Positions 42,380-50,828 of a stretch of DNA of 64,000 bases are shown piece after piece (positions within the stretch are counted from its first letter, which is position 1; every line of letters begins with the position of its first letter). A program made the translations under genes and the position numbers. Where the stretch lies: positions 1 to 64,000 of the forward strand of contig CAIOLO010000126.1 in NCBI GenBank assembly GCA_903859155.1, given 5' to 3'. Source of the stretch: an uncultured beta proteobacterium. GTDB taxonomy: Bacteria > Pseudomonadota > Gammaproteobacteria > Burkholderiales > SG8-39. The notes beneath the pieces are model-generated. The model saw only the letters and a program-made list of their open reading frames with translations. It was not told where the DNA came from and searched no databases.

Positions 42380-42622
42380 ATGACGATACTCAAAGCGTCC
42401 GACGCCCGCGCGAATCTTTATCGCCTCATCGACGAGGCGGCAGAGCACCACGCACCCGTGCAGATTACCGGCAAGCGAAATAGCGCCGTCCTGGTGGGTG
42501 AAGACGATTGGCGCGCGATCCAGGAAACGTTGTATCTGCTGTCAATCCCCGGCATGCGTGAATCAATTCGCAAGGGCCTGGTCGAGCCCGTTGCCAAACT
42601 CTCCAGGAATCCTGGCTGGTAG
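42380..42622 (+). CDS. yefM: YefM/Phd-family antitoxin
   Basis: Antitoxin of 80 residues. The N-terminal Phd/YefM DNA-binding fold is visible (MTILKASDARANLYRLIDEA, PVQITGKRNSAVLVGEDDW), and the C-terminal stretch MRESIRKGLVEP is the usual toxin-binding helix. It neutralises the YoeB-type toxin encoded eight bases downstream and should repress the pair through the paired GTAC sites upstream. Confidence 0.93.
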   Translation: MTILKASDARANLYRLIDEAAEHHAPVQITGKRNSAVLVGEDDWRAIQETLYLLSIPGMRESIRKGLVEPVAKLSRNPGW

Positions 42623-42630
42623 ACCTGGTT

Positions 42631-42897
42631 ATGGCCTGGCAAATCCTGTTTACGAAGCAGGCGCAAAAAGATGCCAAGAACATTGCAAAGTCAGGACTAC
42701 GGGAAAAGGCCGAGGCTTTGCTCGATGTCCTGGCAAAAAACCCCTTGCTGACACCCCCTCCATTCGAAAAGCTGGTGGGCGATCTGGAAGGCGCTTATTC
42801 ACGGCGCATCAACCTCAAACACCGGTTGGTCTATCAGATCCTTAATAAGGAAAAAATCGTAAAAATCATTCGGATGTGGACGCATTACGGGGACTAG
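42631..42897 (+). CDS. yoeB: YoeB/Txe-family toxin (ribosome-dependent mRNA interferase)
   Basis: Toxin of 88 residues, full family length. Catalytic residues known for E. coli YoeB are in place: Glu46 (PFEKLVGDL), Arg65 (NLKHRLVYQI) and the C-terminal His85-Tyr86 (MWTHYGD). It therefore looks active. It cleaves mRNA at the ribosomal A site. Only eight bases separate it from the antitoxin. After it lie 184 bases with a possible TTGGGC / GCCCAA hairpin near 43000 before the next gene. Confidence 0.95.
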   Translation: MAWQILFTKQAQKDAKNIAKSGLREKAEALLDVLAKNPLLTPPPFEKLVGDLEGAYSRRINLKHRLVYQILNKEKIVKIIRMWTHYGD

Positions 42898-43081
42898 GAC
42901 TTTCCGCGCAGTCCCGCTACCGGGTGCAACATCTAGAATTGATCCGAGAGGTAAAGTTGCGCGCGGTAGTGCAGCGGCGATACTTGGGCCCTGGGGTTAC
43001 ATGAGAAAATGTGCCCAATCGTCCCTCTTCGTCAAACGGCGGGCGGACGAAAAACACAGATAATCAGGGAGGAATATCAAG

Positions 43082-44188
43082 GTGGAAAAGGTACAAGCGG
43101 CGGTAAGAATCGGCCCAGGCAGAACGGAAATCCGTGAATATCCCATGCCGGATATTCCCGCCGACGGAGCCTTGATGAAAATGGAGGTTGCCGGAATCTG
43201 CGGCACCGACGTCAAGCTGTACAAGACGCCGCCATCGAACGCTCATGTGATCATGGGCCACGAGAACATCGGTTACATCGCCAAGGCGGGCAAGGAGTTC
43301 ACCGCGCGCAAGGGCTTCAAGGAAGGCGACCTGGTGTTCGTCGAGCACTATGTCGAGTGCGGCAAGTGCGAGTGGTGCCACATCGGCCAGTACCGCCATT
43401 GCGAAAACACCGACTGGCGTTACAACCCGGATGCCATCCGCTACGGCTATACCTCGGCCGAGAAAGCGCCGCACCTGTGGGGCGGCTTCGCACAGTATGT
43501 CTACCTTCCCTGGAATGCGGTGCTGCACCACGTGCCCAAGGGCGTATCGCCGGAACTGGCCGGGGTGGTCACGCCGATGGCCAATGGCATCGAATGGTCC
43601 TTGTTCGAAGGCGGAGTCGGCTATAACTCCACCGTGCTGATTCAGGGGCCGGGGCAACAGGGACTTTCGCAGACCGTCATCTGCAAGCAGGCCGGGGCCT
43701 CGCTCATCATTGTCACCGGCACATCGAAGGACGGCGCACGCCTGGAGGTTGCCAAGGCGCTGGGTGCCGATTTCGTCATCGACGTGCAGAAGGAAGATCC
43801 GCTGGCGCGCATCAAGGAGATTACCGGGGGCAAGGGCGTGGACGTGGTCCTCGATTGCACCGCGGGGGCCGGCACGCTGCCGATTCTGCTGGGGATCGAG
43901 GCTTTGAAGCGCAAAGCGGGAGTGATGGTGGTGCAGGGAGAGATGGCCGATTTCCCCAATTTCCCCATCGGGCGCATGACCGTCAAATACGTCACCTTGC
44001 GCAGCGCACGCGGCCACAGCTACAAGGCCTGTGAGCTTGCGCTGCAGCAGCTGGCTTCCAAGCGCTTTCCTCTGGAAAAAATCACCACGCATCGCTTCGG
44101 GCTCAAAGACGTGGATCTGGCGATCAAGTCGGTGGGCGGGCAGGGCGTGCCGGATGTCATCCACGCATCGCTGATGCCATGGCTGTGA
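43082..44188 (+). CDS. Zinc-dependent medium-chain dehydrogenase
   Basis: MDR-family alcohol/polyol dehydrogenase of 368 residues. The catalytic zinc ligand region is GICGTD and GHENIGYI. The structural zinc is present as four Cys in ECGKCEWCHIGQYRHC. The nucleotide-binding half follows with IQGPGQQGLSQTVICKQ. The GTG start has GGGAGGAA upstream. The last ten bases overlap the PanB-like gene, so they are coupled and should act on linked substrates. Confidence 0.9.
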   Translation: MEKVQAAVRIGPGRTEIREYPMPDIPADGALMKMEVAGICGTDVKLYKTPPSNAHVIMGHENIGYIAKAGKEFTARKGFKEGDLVFVEHYVECGKCEWCHIGQYRHCENTDWRYNPDAIRYGYTSAEKAPHLWGGFAQYVYLPWNAVLHHVPKGVSPELAGVVTPMANGIEWSLFEGGVGYNSTVLIQGPGQQGLSQTVICKQAGASLIIVTGTSKDGARLEVAKALGADFVIDVQKEDPLARIKEITGGKGVDVVLDCTAGAGTLPILLGIEALKRKAGVMVVQGEMADFPNFPIGRMTVKYVTLRSARGHSYKACELALQQLASKRFPLEKITTHRFGLKDVDLAIKSVGGQGVPDVIHASLMPWL

Positions 44189-44997
44189 GCATGGAAGCCA
44201 TGACCATACCCGCGCTGCAGCAACTGAAGCGCGATGGCAAGAAAAGCGTCGGCGTGGTTGCCTGGGATACGCCGATGGCGCTGATCGCCGAGCGCGCCGG
44301 TGTCGATTTCATCTCCGTGGGCGATTCGGTGGGCGTCAACCTGTGGGGGCACGACAATCCGCTGGAGGTGACGCTCGATGAAATCCTCATCTGCTGCAAG
44401 GCGGTGCGGCGCGGCACAAAGCGCGCCATAGTCAGTTGCGACCTGCCGTTTGGTCCGTTGCAGGAGGGCATCCCGAGCGCCTTGCGTGCGGCCATACGCA
44501 TCGTCAAGGAAGGCGGCGCCGACATGATCAAGATGGATGGCGCGGCGGAGTTCCCCGAGGCCGTCGCCGCGCTAACGCGCGCGGGCATTCCGGTATTTGC
44601 GCAGTTCGGCCTCACGCCCCAGACCGCATTGCAATTGGGCATTCCCTACAGCGCCCAATCTGGCGCTGGAGCGCAGGCGCCGGCTGGAATGACGCAGAAA
44701 CTGGTTGCACAGGCCAAGGAACTGGAGAAGGCCGGAGCCGTGGCGCTCGATTTCACCAACTCCGGTCCCGTGGCCGGTCCGGCGGTGGTGGCGGCGGTTG
44801 CCATTCCGGTAATCGGCGGCTTCGGCGGCGGTCCCTGGCTGGATGGGAGAGTGCGCCTGGCTCATACCGCCATCGGTTATGGCGCCAAATGGCTCGATTC
44901 AAAAACCGAGACCTACGTCAACGGCGCGAAACTGAGCCTTGAGGCGTTCACCACGCTGGTGAACGACGTGCGCGGCGGCCGGCAGATCAAAGGCTAG
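44179..44997 (+). CDS. PanB-like (ketopantoate hydroxymethyltransferase superfamily) protein
   Basis: TIM-barrel protein of 272 residues that aligns with PanB. Metal ligands are kept in SVGDSVGVN and SCDLPFG, as is the substrate Lys in IKMDG, and GLTPQ is present. The catalytic base of E. coli PanB (Glu181, in a VLEC context) is Thr here (DFTNSGP), and the Glu after the Lys is Asp. True pantothenate synthesis is doubtful; another C-C bond lyase or aldolase reaction of the PEP mutase/ICL superfamily is possible. It overlaps the zinc dehydrogenase and ends at a terminator. Confidence 0.8.
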   Translation: MAVSMEAMTIPALQQLKRDGKKSVGVVAWDTPMALIAERAGVDFISVGDSVGVNLWGHDNPLEVTLDEILICCKAVRRGTKRAIVSCDLPFGPLQEGIPSALRAAIRIVKEGGADMIKMDGAAEFPEAVAALTRAGIPVFAQFGLTPQTALQLGIPYSAQSGAGAQAPAGMTQKLVAQAKELEKAGAVALDFTNSGPVAGPAVVAAVAIPVIGGFGGGPWLDGRVRLAHTAIGYGAKWLDSKTETYVNGAKLSLEAFTTLVNDVRGGRQIKG

Positions 44998-45028
44998 GCA
45001 AGTCGCGCAAGTTGCGGCGGGCGTTGCG

Positions 45029-45069
45029 AAGCCCAGCGGCGAGATGGATCGCGCGCCGGGCTTGGTTTT
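45029..45069 (+). terminator. Intrinsic terminator after the PanB-like gene
   Basis: AAGCCC (45029) pairs with GGGCTT (45058-45063), followed by GGTTTTA. The long GC-rich loop can pair further. It ends the dehydrogenase/PanB-like unit before a convergent gene. Confidence 0.5.
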
Positions 45070-45089
45070 ACCCTTCCCGGACCAGTCCT

Positions 45090-46037
45090 CTAACCGATCA
45101 AACCCAGGGTATTGGCCGCGAACAGTTCTTCCACGCTGACGCGCTTGTTGATGATGCCCTGTTCCAGCGCGTAATCAATCACCTCGCCGATTGTCTGCCG
45201 GTTGGGCGCGATGCCATAAGGCAGCGGATCGCGGCCGGTGATTTCCATCACGCGTTTGTGCATGTCGTCAACGGCGTTCGGTTTGGCGATCTGCCCGGCT
45301 TTGAGGCGCTCGACGTAGAGTCGTTTGGCGTCAGAAAAGGCATTGAAAATCGCCGTTCCCAGCTTGGGATTGGCGCTCAACAACTCGTCCCTGACCACCA
45401 CCGTGTGGTTTATCGGATAGTGCCCGAGTTTGCCCAGGGCCTCGTAACCGGCTTCTTTGGCATTGGGGATCAGCGGCTTCACATCCGGATGATCGCATTC
45501 GGCGCCGATGGCGGCGACCAGTTCACCCGAGGCCAGCATGTCAGCGATTTTTTTGCCTTTTTCGATAGGCACCACATTGGCGGGCGGGCGGAATTCCGCC
45601 ACATGCTCATCGCCCGAGAGCACCCAGGTGATCTTGCTCAGGTCGACGCCATGCTGGTGCGCCAGCACGCCGCGCGCCCACAGCCCGGTGGTGACGGTGT
45701 AGCCGCGATTGACGCCGACGCGCCTGCCTTCGAGGTCTTTCGGCGTCTTGATGCCGGCCTTGGTATTGACCAGTATTGCGCCATGGTGAAAGGCGCGCAC
45801 TATGAAAATCGGCAGCGCCGTGTAGCGCTTGCCATGCTCGCGTCCGCAGATGTAGGTGGTGATTGCCATCTCGCAGATATCGAATTCCATGCCGCGCGTC
45901 ATGCGGCGGAAGGCGTCGATCAGCGGGTCGACCTCCAGGAAATCAAAAGCGAAGCCAACCGGTATGACGGTGCCATCCTTGAGCGCGGCATTGTTGCCCT
46001 GGGTGCGGGTTACGGTCCTCAGTTTCAGTTCGGGCAT
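45090..46037 (-). CDS. 4,5-dihydroxyphthalate decarboxylase-like / SBP-fold protein
   Basis: Protein of 315 residues with the type II periplasmic-binding fold seen in Pht5-type 4,5-dihydroxyphthalate decarboxylase and related NMT1-like receptors (FDICEMAITTYI, RRVGVNRGYTVTTGLWARG, INHTVVVRDELL). It has no signal peptide from start 46037 (AGGAAA upstream), so it is more likely a cytoplasmic enzyme than a receptor. The Rieske oxygenase and UbiD in the window make phthalate-type chemistry worth testing (inference). It is third in an operon with an acyl-CoA synthetase and a crotonase. Confidence 0.75.
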   Translation of the reverse strand: MPELKLRTVTRTQGNNAALKDGTVIPVGFAFDFLEVDPLIDAFRRMTRGMEFDICEMAITTYICGREHGKRYTALPIFIVRAFHHGAILVNTKAGIKTPKDLEGRRVGVNRGYTVTTGLWARGVLAHQHGVDLSKITWVLSGDEHVAEFRPPANVVPIEKGKKIADMLASGELVAAIGAECDHPDVKPLIPNAKEAGYEALGKLGHYPINHTVVVRDELLSANPKLGTAIFNAFSDAKRLYVERLKAGQIAKPNAVDDMHKRVMEITGRDPLPYGIAPNRQTIGEVIDYALEQGIINKRVSVEELFAANTLGLIG

Positions 46038-46144
46038 GAGTTCATTTCCTGATTGATTTCGACGAACGGGTTCGACCACGAGGCGGCTAGTTTAGACGCA
46101 TGTGCCGCAATTCGGTTGACGGGGCGCGGATGCCGCGCCAACAG

Positions 46145-48064
46145 TCATTCCGGGGGCTGCATCCGCGCATCTTCGGCGCGCCAGGCTATCTCGTAGACGC
46201 AGGTGAAGCGATCCAGCGCCTCGCGTATCTGGAGTTCCACATCGCGATCGCGCCCGTCGCCCCCCGGCGTCAGAGCCACTCTCAGCACAGTGCCGTGAAC
46301 CGGGTGCGGGTCGATGCTGACACTTGCATTGCGCTCCGCCGTGGCGATGGCAGCCACCATTTGGCCGAATTCACGCCTGGCCGCGCGCAGGCGCAGATCA
46401 GGGCGGAATATTTTCCCCACGCCGGTGAGCGGCATGGCATCGACCACGAACACTTCCACAGGCGCTGCCGCGCGCTCGGGTATGCGCGAGCGGGCAAATT
46501 CCTTGAGTTCCGCGTCGGTGGCACTCGCGCCCGCCTTCAGTTGCACGAACGCGATCGGGAGTTCGCCGGCGCGGGCATCGGGTTTGCCCACCGCCGCCAC
46601 CAGCGCGACGGCGGGGTGGGTCATGAGGGTCTCCTCGATCAGCAGCGGATCGATGTTGTGGCCGCCGCGGATAATGACGTCCTTGGCCCGGCCGGTCACC
46701 CAGATGTAGCTGTCCTCGTCAAGGCGGCCGAGGTCGCCGGTTCTGAGCCAGTTTCCGTCGACAAACAGTTTCCTGTTGAGTTCGGCGTCGAGGTAACCGG
46801 CAATCACGCCCGGCCCCTGGACCAGAATTTCACCAATTTCGCCGACGGCGCAGTCGCGCACGATGCGTCCTGCCTCGTCAATCATCACCGTCCGGATCCG
46901 GGTGAACGGAAATCGAATCCCGCTCGATCCAAAGCGGGGGTCGCCGTCGCGCGGTGGCAGCGCGATGGTGGCGGTGTTCTCCGTCATCCCGTAATTGCTC
47001 AGAATGCGTACGCCGATGGTGCTCTGAAAATACCTCGACACCTGTGTCGGCAGGCCGGCCGATCCGGTCATCACATAGGGTCGCAGCGACGAGATGTCGG
47101 CGTCCACGGCAACGCCGGCAAGCAAGCCCAGCGTGGTGGGCACCCCGCCAAGGTCCGTGACCTTGAACCGCTCCACCAGTTTCCAGTAGTCGCGGATGAC
47201 GTTCCGGCTGCGGAATCCCATCGGTCCGAGGATCACGCTGCGCATGCCCCGGGCGAGCCAGCTGATGGTGTGATGGACGATGCCGCCGATATGGAACATC
47301 GGATGCGCCGCCAATCCGCAATGTCCGGGCCGCTGCTCGAGCAGAATGGTGTATGCCCAGCACTTGTAGGCAATTGCGCGATGGATGAGTTGCGCGATTT
47401 TCGGCAGCCCGGTGGTTCCCCCGGTATGCACGTAGAGCGCGACATCCTGGGGATCGATGACCCGGGCGGAATTCACGCCGCTGCCTGCCTGGGCTTGGCT
47501 CAGCGCGTCGAAATCGCTCGCCGGCTGTGTGCTCCCGCCGGGACCCTTGACCTGCAGGACATGCCTGAGGGCCGGCGCTCGAGTGCGAATCGCCTCGACC
47601 TTTTCCCAGATGTCGAATCCCGGGGTCGGTCCGAGCGCCACCAGCACTTTTGCTCCGGAAGCGTTCAGCAATGCGGCGATCTGCGGCGCTTCGAGCATCC
47701 AGTTGATGGGAAAGGCGATGCCTGCGGTAATCGCGCCCAGCAAAGCAAAATAATTCTGCGGCACAATCGGCAGCAGGATGGCCACCGGCTCCGATTTTCC
47801 GATGCCCAGAGAATGGAACAGGTTTGCCGCCTGATGGATCCTGAGCATCAGCTGCCGGTAGCTGATTATCTGGGAATCGTCGTCGAGGCTGCCATGTTCC
47901 AGGTACTCCAAGGCCGCCTTGTCCGGTTCGATTGCGGCGCCCAGTGCGATCAGTTCGTACACCGTCCAGACCTCGTTTTGCTGCTCGAGCGGAATGCGCT
48001 CCAGCAATTCGATATCCGCCAGACCCCGGATCGGCGCAAGCCCGGATGCCATGTTGGCCGCCAC
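46145..48064 (-). CDS. Acyl-CoA synthetase (AMP-binding, ANL superfamily)
   Basis: AMP-forming acid-CoA ligase of 639 residues. Core motifs: P-loop HTGGTTGLPK (A3), YGMTENTA (A5), the hinge GRAKDVIIRGGHNIDP (A8) and the catalytic Lys in GVGKIFRP (A10). All key residues are present, so it looks active. The GTG start overlaps the crotonase stop by one base (TAGTG) and AGGA lies just upstream. It is clearly paralogous to the synthetase at 60911-62776 (shared LGPTPGFDIWE, NYF.L.GA..AG). The N-terminal domain carries an extra segment before the A1 motif. Substrate unknown. Confidence 0.93.
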   Translation of the reverse strand: MAANMASGLAPIRGLADIELLERIPLEQQNEVWTVYELIALGAAIEPDKAALEYLEHGSLDDDSQIISYRQLMLRIHQAANLFHSLGIGKSEPVAILLPIVPQNYFALLGAITAGIAFPINWMLEAPQIAALLNASGAKVLVALGPTPGFDIWEKVEAIRTRAPALRHVLQVKGPGGSTQPASDFDALSQAQAGSGVNSARVIDPQDVALYVHTGGTTGLPKIAQLIHRAIAYKCWAYTILLEQRPGHCGLAAHPMFHIGGIVHHTISWLARGMRSVILGPMGFRSRNVIRDYWKLVERFKVTDLGGVPTTLGLLAGVAVDADISSLRPYVMTGSAGLPTQVSRYFQSTIGVRILSNYGMTENTATIALPPRDGDPRFGSSGIRFPFTRIRTVMIDEAGRIVRDCAVGEIGEILVQGPGVIAGYLDAELNRKLFVDGNWLRTGDLGRLDEDSYIWVTGRAKDVIIRGGHNIDPLLIEETLMTHPAVALVAAVGKPDARAGELPIAFVQLKAGASATDAELKEFARSRIPERAAAPVEVFVVDAMPLTGVGKIFRPDLRLRAARREFGQMVAAIATAERNASVSIDPHPVHGTVLRVALTPGGDGRDRDVELQIREALDRFTCVYEIAWRAEDARMQPPE

Positions 48065-48954
48065 TATTCCTCGACCGGCGGATAACGGCCCACGATGCCG
48101 CCGAAAGGCCGGTCGCGCTCCTCCGCAGCGACCTTGACGCCTTTCTCCCTGACCGTCTTTTCAAAGTTGCGCAAGGCCTTCAGGTGCGGCCCGAAGCTGA
48201 CGAGCTCACCGCTGGATTTCATCGAATGCGAAAACCCCTGCTGCTCGAAAATTCGATTCACCAGGGTTTTGGAAAGATTCAGCAGTTCGGAATCGATATT
48301 GGCTATGCGCCGGGCGATCTTGCGGGTTTCTGCGTCCAGCTTGTCTTTGGGAAAAACCCAGTTCGCCACGCCGAATTCGAGCATTTCCTTGGCGGTCAGG
48401 CTGTCGCCGGTCAGCGACAGCCACTTGGCGCGCTTCAGACCGATGTGCCAGGAAAACAGGCTGATCTCCTCGCCGGGCGCCATCGAGCGCACCGGCGGAT
48501 AGCCCATGCGCGCGTCTTTTGAAGCAATCAACAGATCGCAACTCAGAGCCATGCCGATGCTGCCGCCCAGGCAGTAGCTGTGCACCTGGGCGATGACCGG
48601 CTTCCAGCAGTTCCAGATCTCCAGGTCGAAATCAAGGTGGTCCTGCACGCGCGCGCGCGCGTCCCAGACACTGGGACCATCGCCATCGCCGCCGACAATT
48701 TCATTCCAGGGGCGTTGGTCGAGTTGCCGGCGCCCCAAGCCCATGGTCGTGCTCAGGTCGTGTCCGGCGGAAAAACACGGCCCGGCCCCTTTGATGATGA
48801 TGACGCGGACCTCGGGGTCCTTTTCCGCCTTTTTCAGCGCCTTACTCACTTCCTCCAGCATCGGCCAGTTCAACGCATTGCGCTGCTCGGGCCGGTTCAG
48901 CGTAATCGTCGCCAGGCGATCATCCACTTCGTAAAGAATGAATTGGTAGGTCAT
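48064..48954 (-). CDS. Crotonase-fold protein (paralogue A)
   Basis: Enoyl-CoA hydratase/isomerase-family protein of 296 residues. The oxyanion-hole segment FSAGHDL and QVHSYCLGGSIG are clear. Both hydratase Glu positions are lost: GGSIG (first) and GYPPV (second). It keeps a C-terminal extension with RPFGGIVGRYPPVEE, shared with the crotonase at 62784-63683. It is probably the first gene of an operon with the synthetase. A carbon-chain or ring-cleavage reaction other than hydration is likely. Confidence 0.88.
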   Translation of the reverse strand: MTYQFILYEVDDRLATITLNRPEQRNALNWPMLEEVSKALKKAEKDPEVRVIIIKGAGPCFSAGHDLSTTMGLGRRQLDQRPWNEIVGGDGDGPSVWDARARVQDHLDFDLEIWNCWKPVIAQVHSYCLGGSIGMALSCDLLIASKDARMGYPPVRSMAPGEEISLFSWHIGLKRAKWLSLTGDSLTAKEMLEFGVANWVFPKDKLDAETRKIARRIANIDSELLNLSKTLVNRIFEQQGFSHSMKSSGELVSFGPHLKALRNFEKTVREKGVKVAAEERDRPFGGIVGRYPPVEE

Positions 48955-49094
48955 CAGGTCTTTCCTTGATTATCAGTGCGGCCGGAACAGGATCCGCCGG
49001 AATCGGACAGCATCGCCCGGGCGAATTTTACCGATGCCCACATGCCGATGGCACCGGTTTTATCCGCATTATTGCAATATTCGGCGCGATGCCG

Positions 49095-49108
49095 GGACGA
49101 TATCGTCC
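49095..49108. promoter_or_regulatory. 14-bp perfect palindrome upstream of crotonase operon
   Basis: GGACGATATCGTCC, about 140 bases before the crotonase start and in the 293-base region between it and the photolyase stop. A smaller palindrome CGCCCGGGCG is at about 49013. It is the most symmetric element of this region and an operator candidate. Confidence 0.4.
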
Positions 49109-49247
49109 GCCTCGACGCGCGCCGATGGTACGTGATCGAACGGCATCCGTGGTGAAGCCTGGCGCGCTATAGAAGTCCTTCATGGACGCGCAGATCAGCC
49201 GCGGAAAAGCAACAGAAAATGACCTCGCGAGCCGGCAGCTATCGGCC

Positions 49248-50711
49248 TCAGGATGAAACATCGGTGCGCTTGCCGGAACTTCTCGCAGCCGCATACCGCT
49301 CCAGGCTGTGTTTGCGGGCCGTGTCGTGATTCACCACCGGCAGCGGATAGTCCCCGCCGAGGATGCACGCGGCATCCTGCTGCTCCCGCTGCGTCATGGT
49401 CCAGGGCGCATGGATACGTTTGGCAGGTACCCTGGACAGTTCGGGCACATATTGGCGGATGAACTTTCCGTCGGCATCAAATTTTTCCGACTGGGTCACC
49501 GGATTGAAAATTCGGAAGTAGGGCTGGGCGTCGCAACCGGTGGACGCGGCCCACTGCCAGCCGCCATTGTTTGCCGACAGGTCGAAGTCGTTCAGGTGAT
49601 CAGCGAAATATTTTTCGCCGAGGCGCCAATCGAGCTGCAGGTCCTTGACCAGGAACGATGCCGTGAGCATGCGCAGACGGTTGTGCATGAACCCGGTGGC
49701 ATTGATTTGCCGCATCGCCGCATCGACCAGCGGGTAACCGGTGCGGCCCTCGCACCAGGCGACGAACAGTTCCGGGGCGTGCTCGAACCGAAGCGACCGG
49801 TACTCCGCCTTGAATGCCTGCTCGACCACGTGCGGATGGTGGTGCAGCACCTGGAAATAGAAATCCCGCCAGATGAGCTCGGAGAGCCAGCTCTCCGCCC
49901 CGCGACCGCCCTGAACCATGGCCGCCGCGGCCAGCCGGCGGATCGATACGGTGCCAAAACGCAGGTGCACCGAAAGGTGCGAAGTTCCGTTCACCGCCGG
50001 GTAGTCGCGGGCCCGGTCGTATTCCCCGATGCGCTCGAGAAAATCATCCAGCAGCAGCGCGGCTCCGCCCAGTCCGGGAAGGATGGGTATGGCAAGCAGA
50101 TTGGTTGGTGCGAAGCCCAGATCTTGAAGCGAGGGCAGGCGTTGCTCCCGCGGGGCCGCCAGCGAAGCCGTGTAATTCTCCACCGGATGCGGTTTCAGGT
50201 CGGCGGCATCGAGCTTTTTCCGCCAGTTGTTCCTGTAGGGGGTGAATACCGAATACGCGCTACCGGCCGCGGTCATGATTTCGTTGCGCTCGAAAATCAC
50301 CTGGTCCTTGTATGCGGCGAACTCCATGCCCTGATCCGCCAATGCCGCGGCAACGGCGGTATCGCGCCGGTTTGCCGACGGCTCGTAGTCGCGATTGGCA
50401 AAAACCGCCTGAACACGCAGTTCGGCGGCAAGCGCCGGGATTTCGGCCACCGCCCTGCCGTGCCGCACGATCAGGCCGCCGCCATGCTCGCGCAGCACCG
50501 CATCCAGTTCCTTCACCGAGTGCCAGATGAATTCAACGCGGCGGTCGGTGCGCGAGGGCAGGGCATCGAGGATCTCGGTGTCGAACACGAATGCGCACCA
50601 GACCCGGCGCGATTGTTCAAGCGCATGGAAGAGCGCGGCATGATCGACAAAGCGCAGGTCGCGGCGGAACCAGACCAGTGCGCGCTCGAAGCCGGGAGCA
50701 TTAGAAGTCAT
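49248..50711 (-). CDS. phrB: Deoxyribodipyrimidine photolyase (class I CPD)
   Basis: FAD-dependent photolyase of 487 residues, repairing cyclobutane pyrimidine dimers with blue light. The N-terminal antenna domain starts with ALVWFRRDLRFVDH. The FAD-binding domain shows HLRFGTVSIR, SELIWRDFYFQVL, GYPLVDAAMRQINATGFMHNR and DFDLSANNGGWQWAAS. The Asn of DLSANN near the flavin N5 is as in class I CPD enzymes. GGGGA precedes the ATG. It is a single gene. Confidence 0.96.
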   Translation of the reverse strand: MTSNAPGFERALVWFRRDLRFVDHAALFHALEQSRRVWCAFVFDTEILDALPSRTDRRVEFIWHSVKELDAVLREHGGGLIVRHGRAVAEIPALAAELRVQAVFANRDYEPSANRRDTAVAAALADQGMEFAAYKDQVIFERNEIMTAAGSAYSVFTPYRNNWRKKLDAADLKPHPVENYTASLAAPREQRLPSLQDLGFAPTNLLAIPILPGLGGAALLLDDFLERIGEYDRARDYPAVNGTSHLSVHLRFGTVSIRRLAAAAMVQGGRGAESWLSELIWRDFYFQVLHHHPHVVEQAFKAEYRSLRFEHAPELFVAWCEGRTGYPLVDAAMRQINATGFMHNRLRMLTASFLVKDLQLDWRLGEKYFADHLNDFDLSANNGGWQWAASTGCDAQPYFRIFNPVTQSEKFDADGKFIRQYVPELSRVPAKRIHAPWTMTQREQQDAACILGGDYPLPVVNHDTARKHSLERYAAARSSGKRTDVSS

Positions 50712-50828
50712 GCAATATCCCCGGAAATTGAAGATAATTTGTGTAATTACTTTGGCAAGACATCCAATTGGCGTCGCCTATCGGCCAATTTTCATTGCGA
50801 AAATGGGATAACAGGCGCTTGGGCCCGG

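Noticed and set aside
42898-43081. tRNA or small RNA gene between the toxin and dehydrogenase genes
   Set aside because: Some pairing is possible (TTGGGC/GCCCAA), but no tRNA arms or T-loop sequence are present.
44179-44997. Authentic panB
   Set aside because: The catalytic Glu of PanB is Thr and a second acidic residue differs, so only a PanB-like label is justified.
46100-48085. 661-residue plus-strand open frame
   Set aside because: Antisense to acyl-CoA synthetase A; composition is a codon mirror of it.
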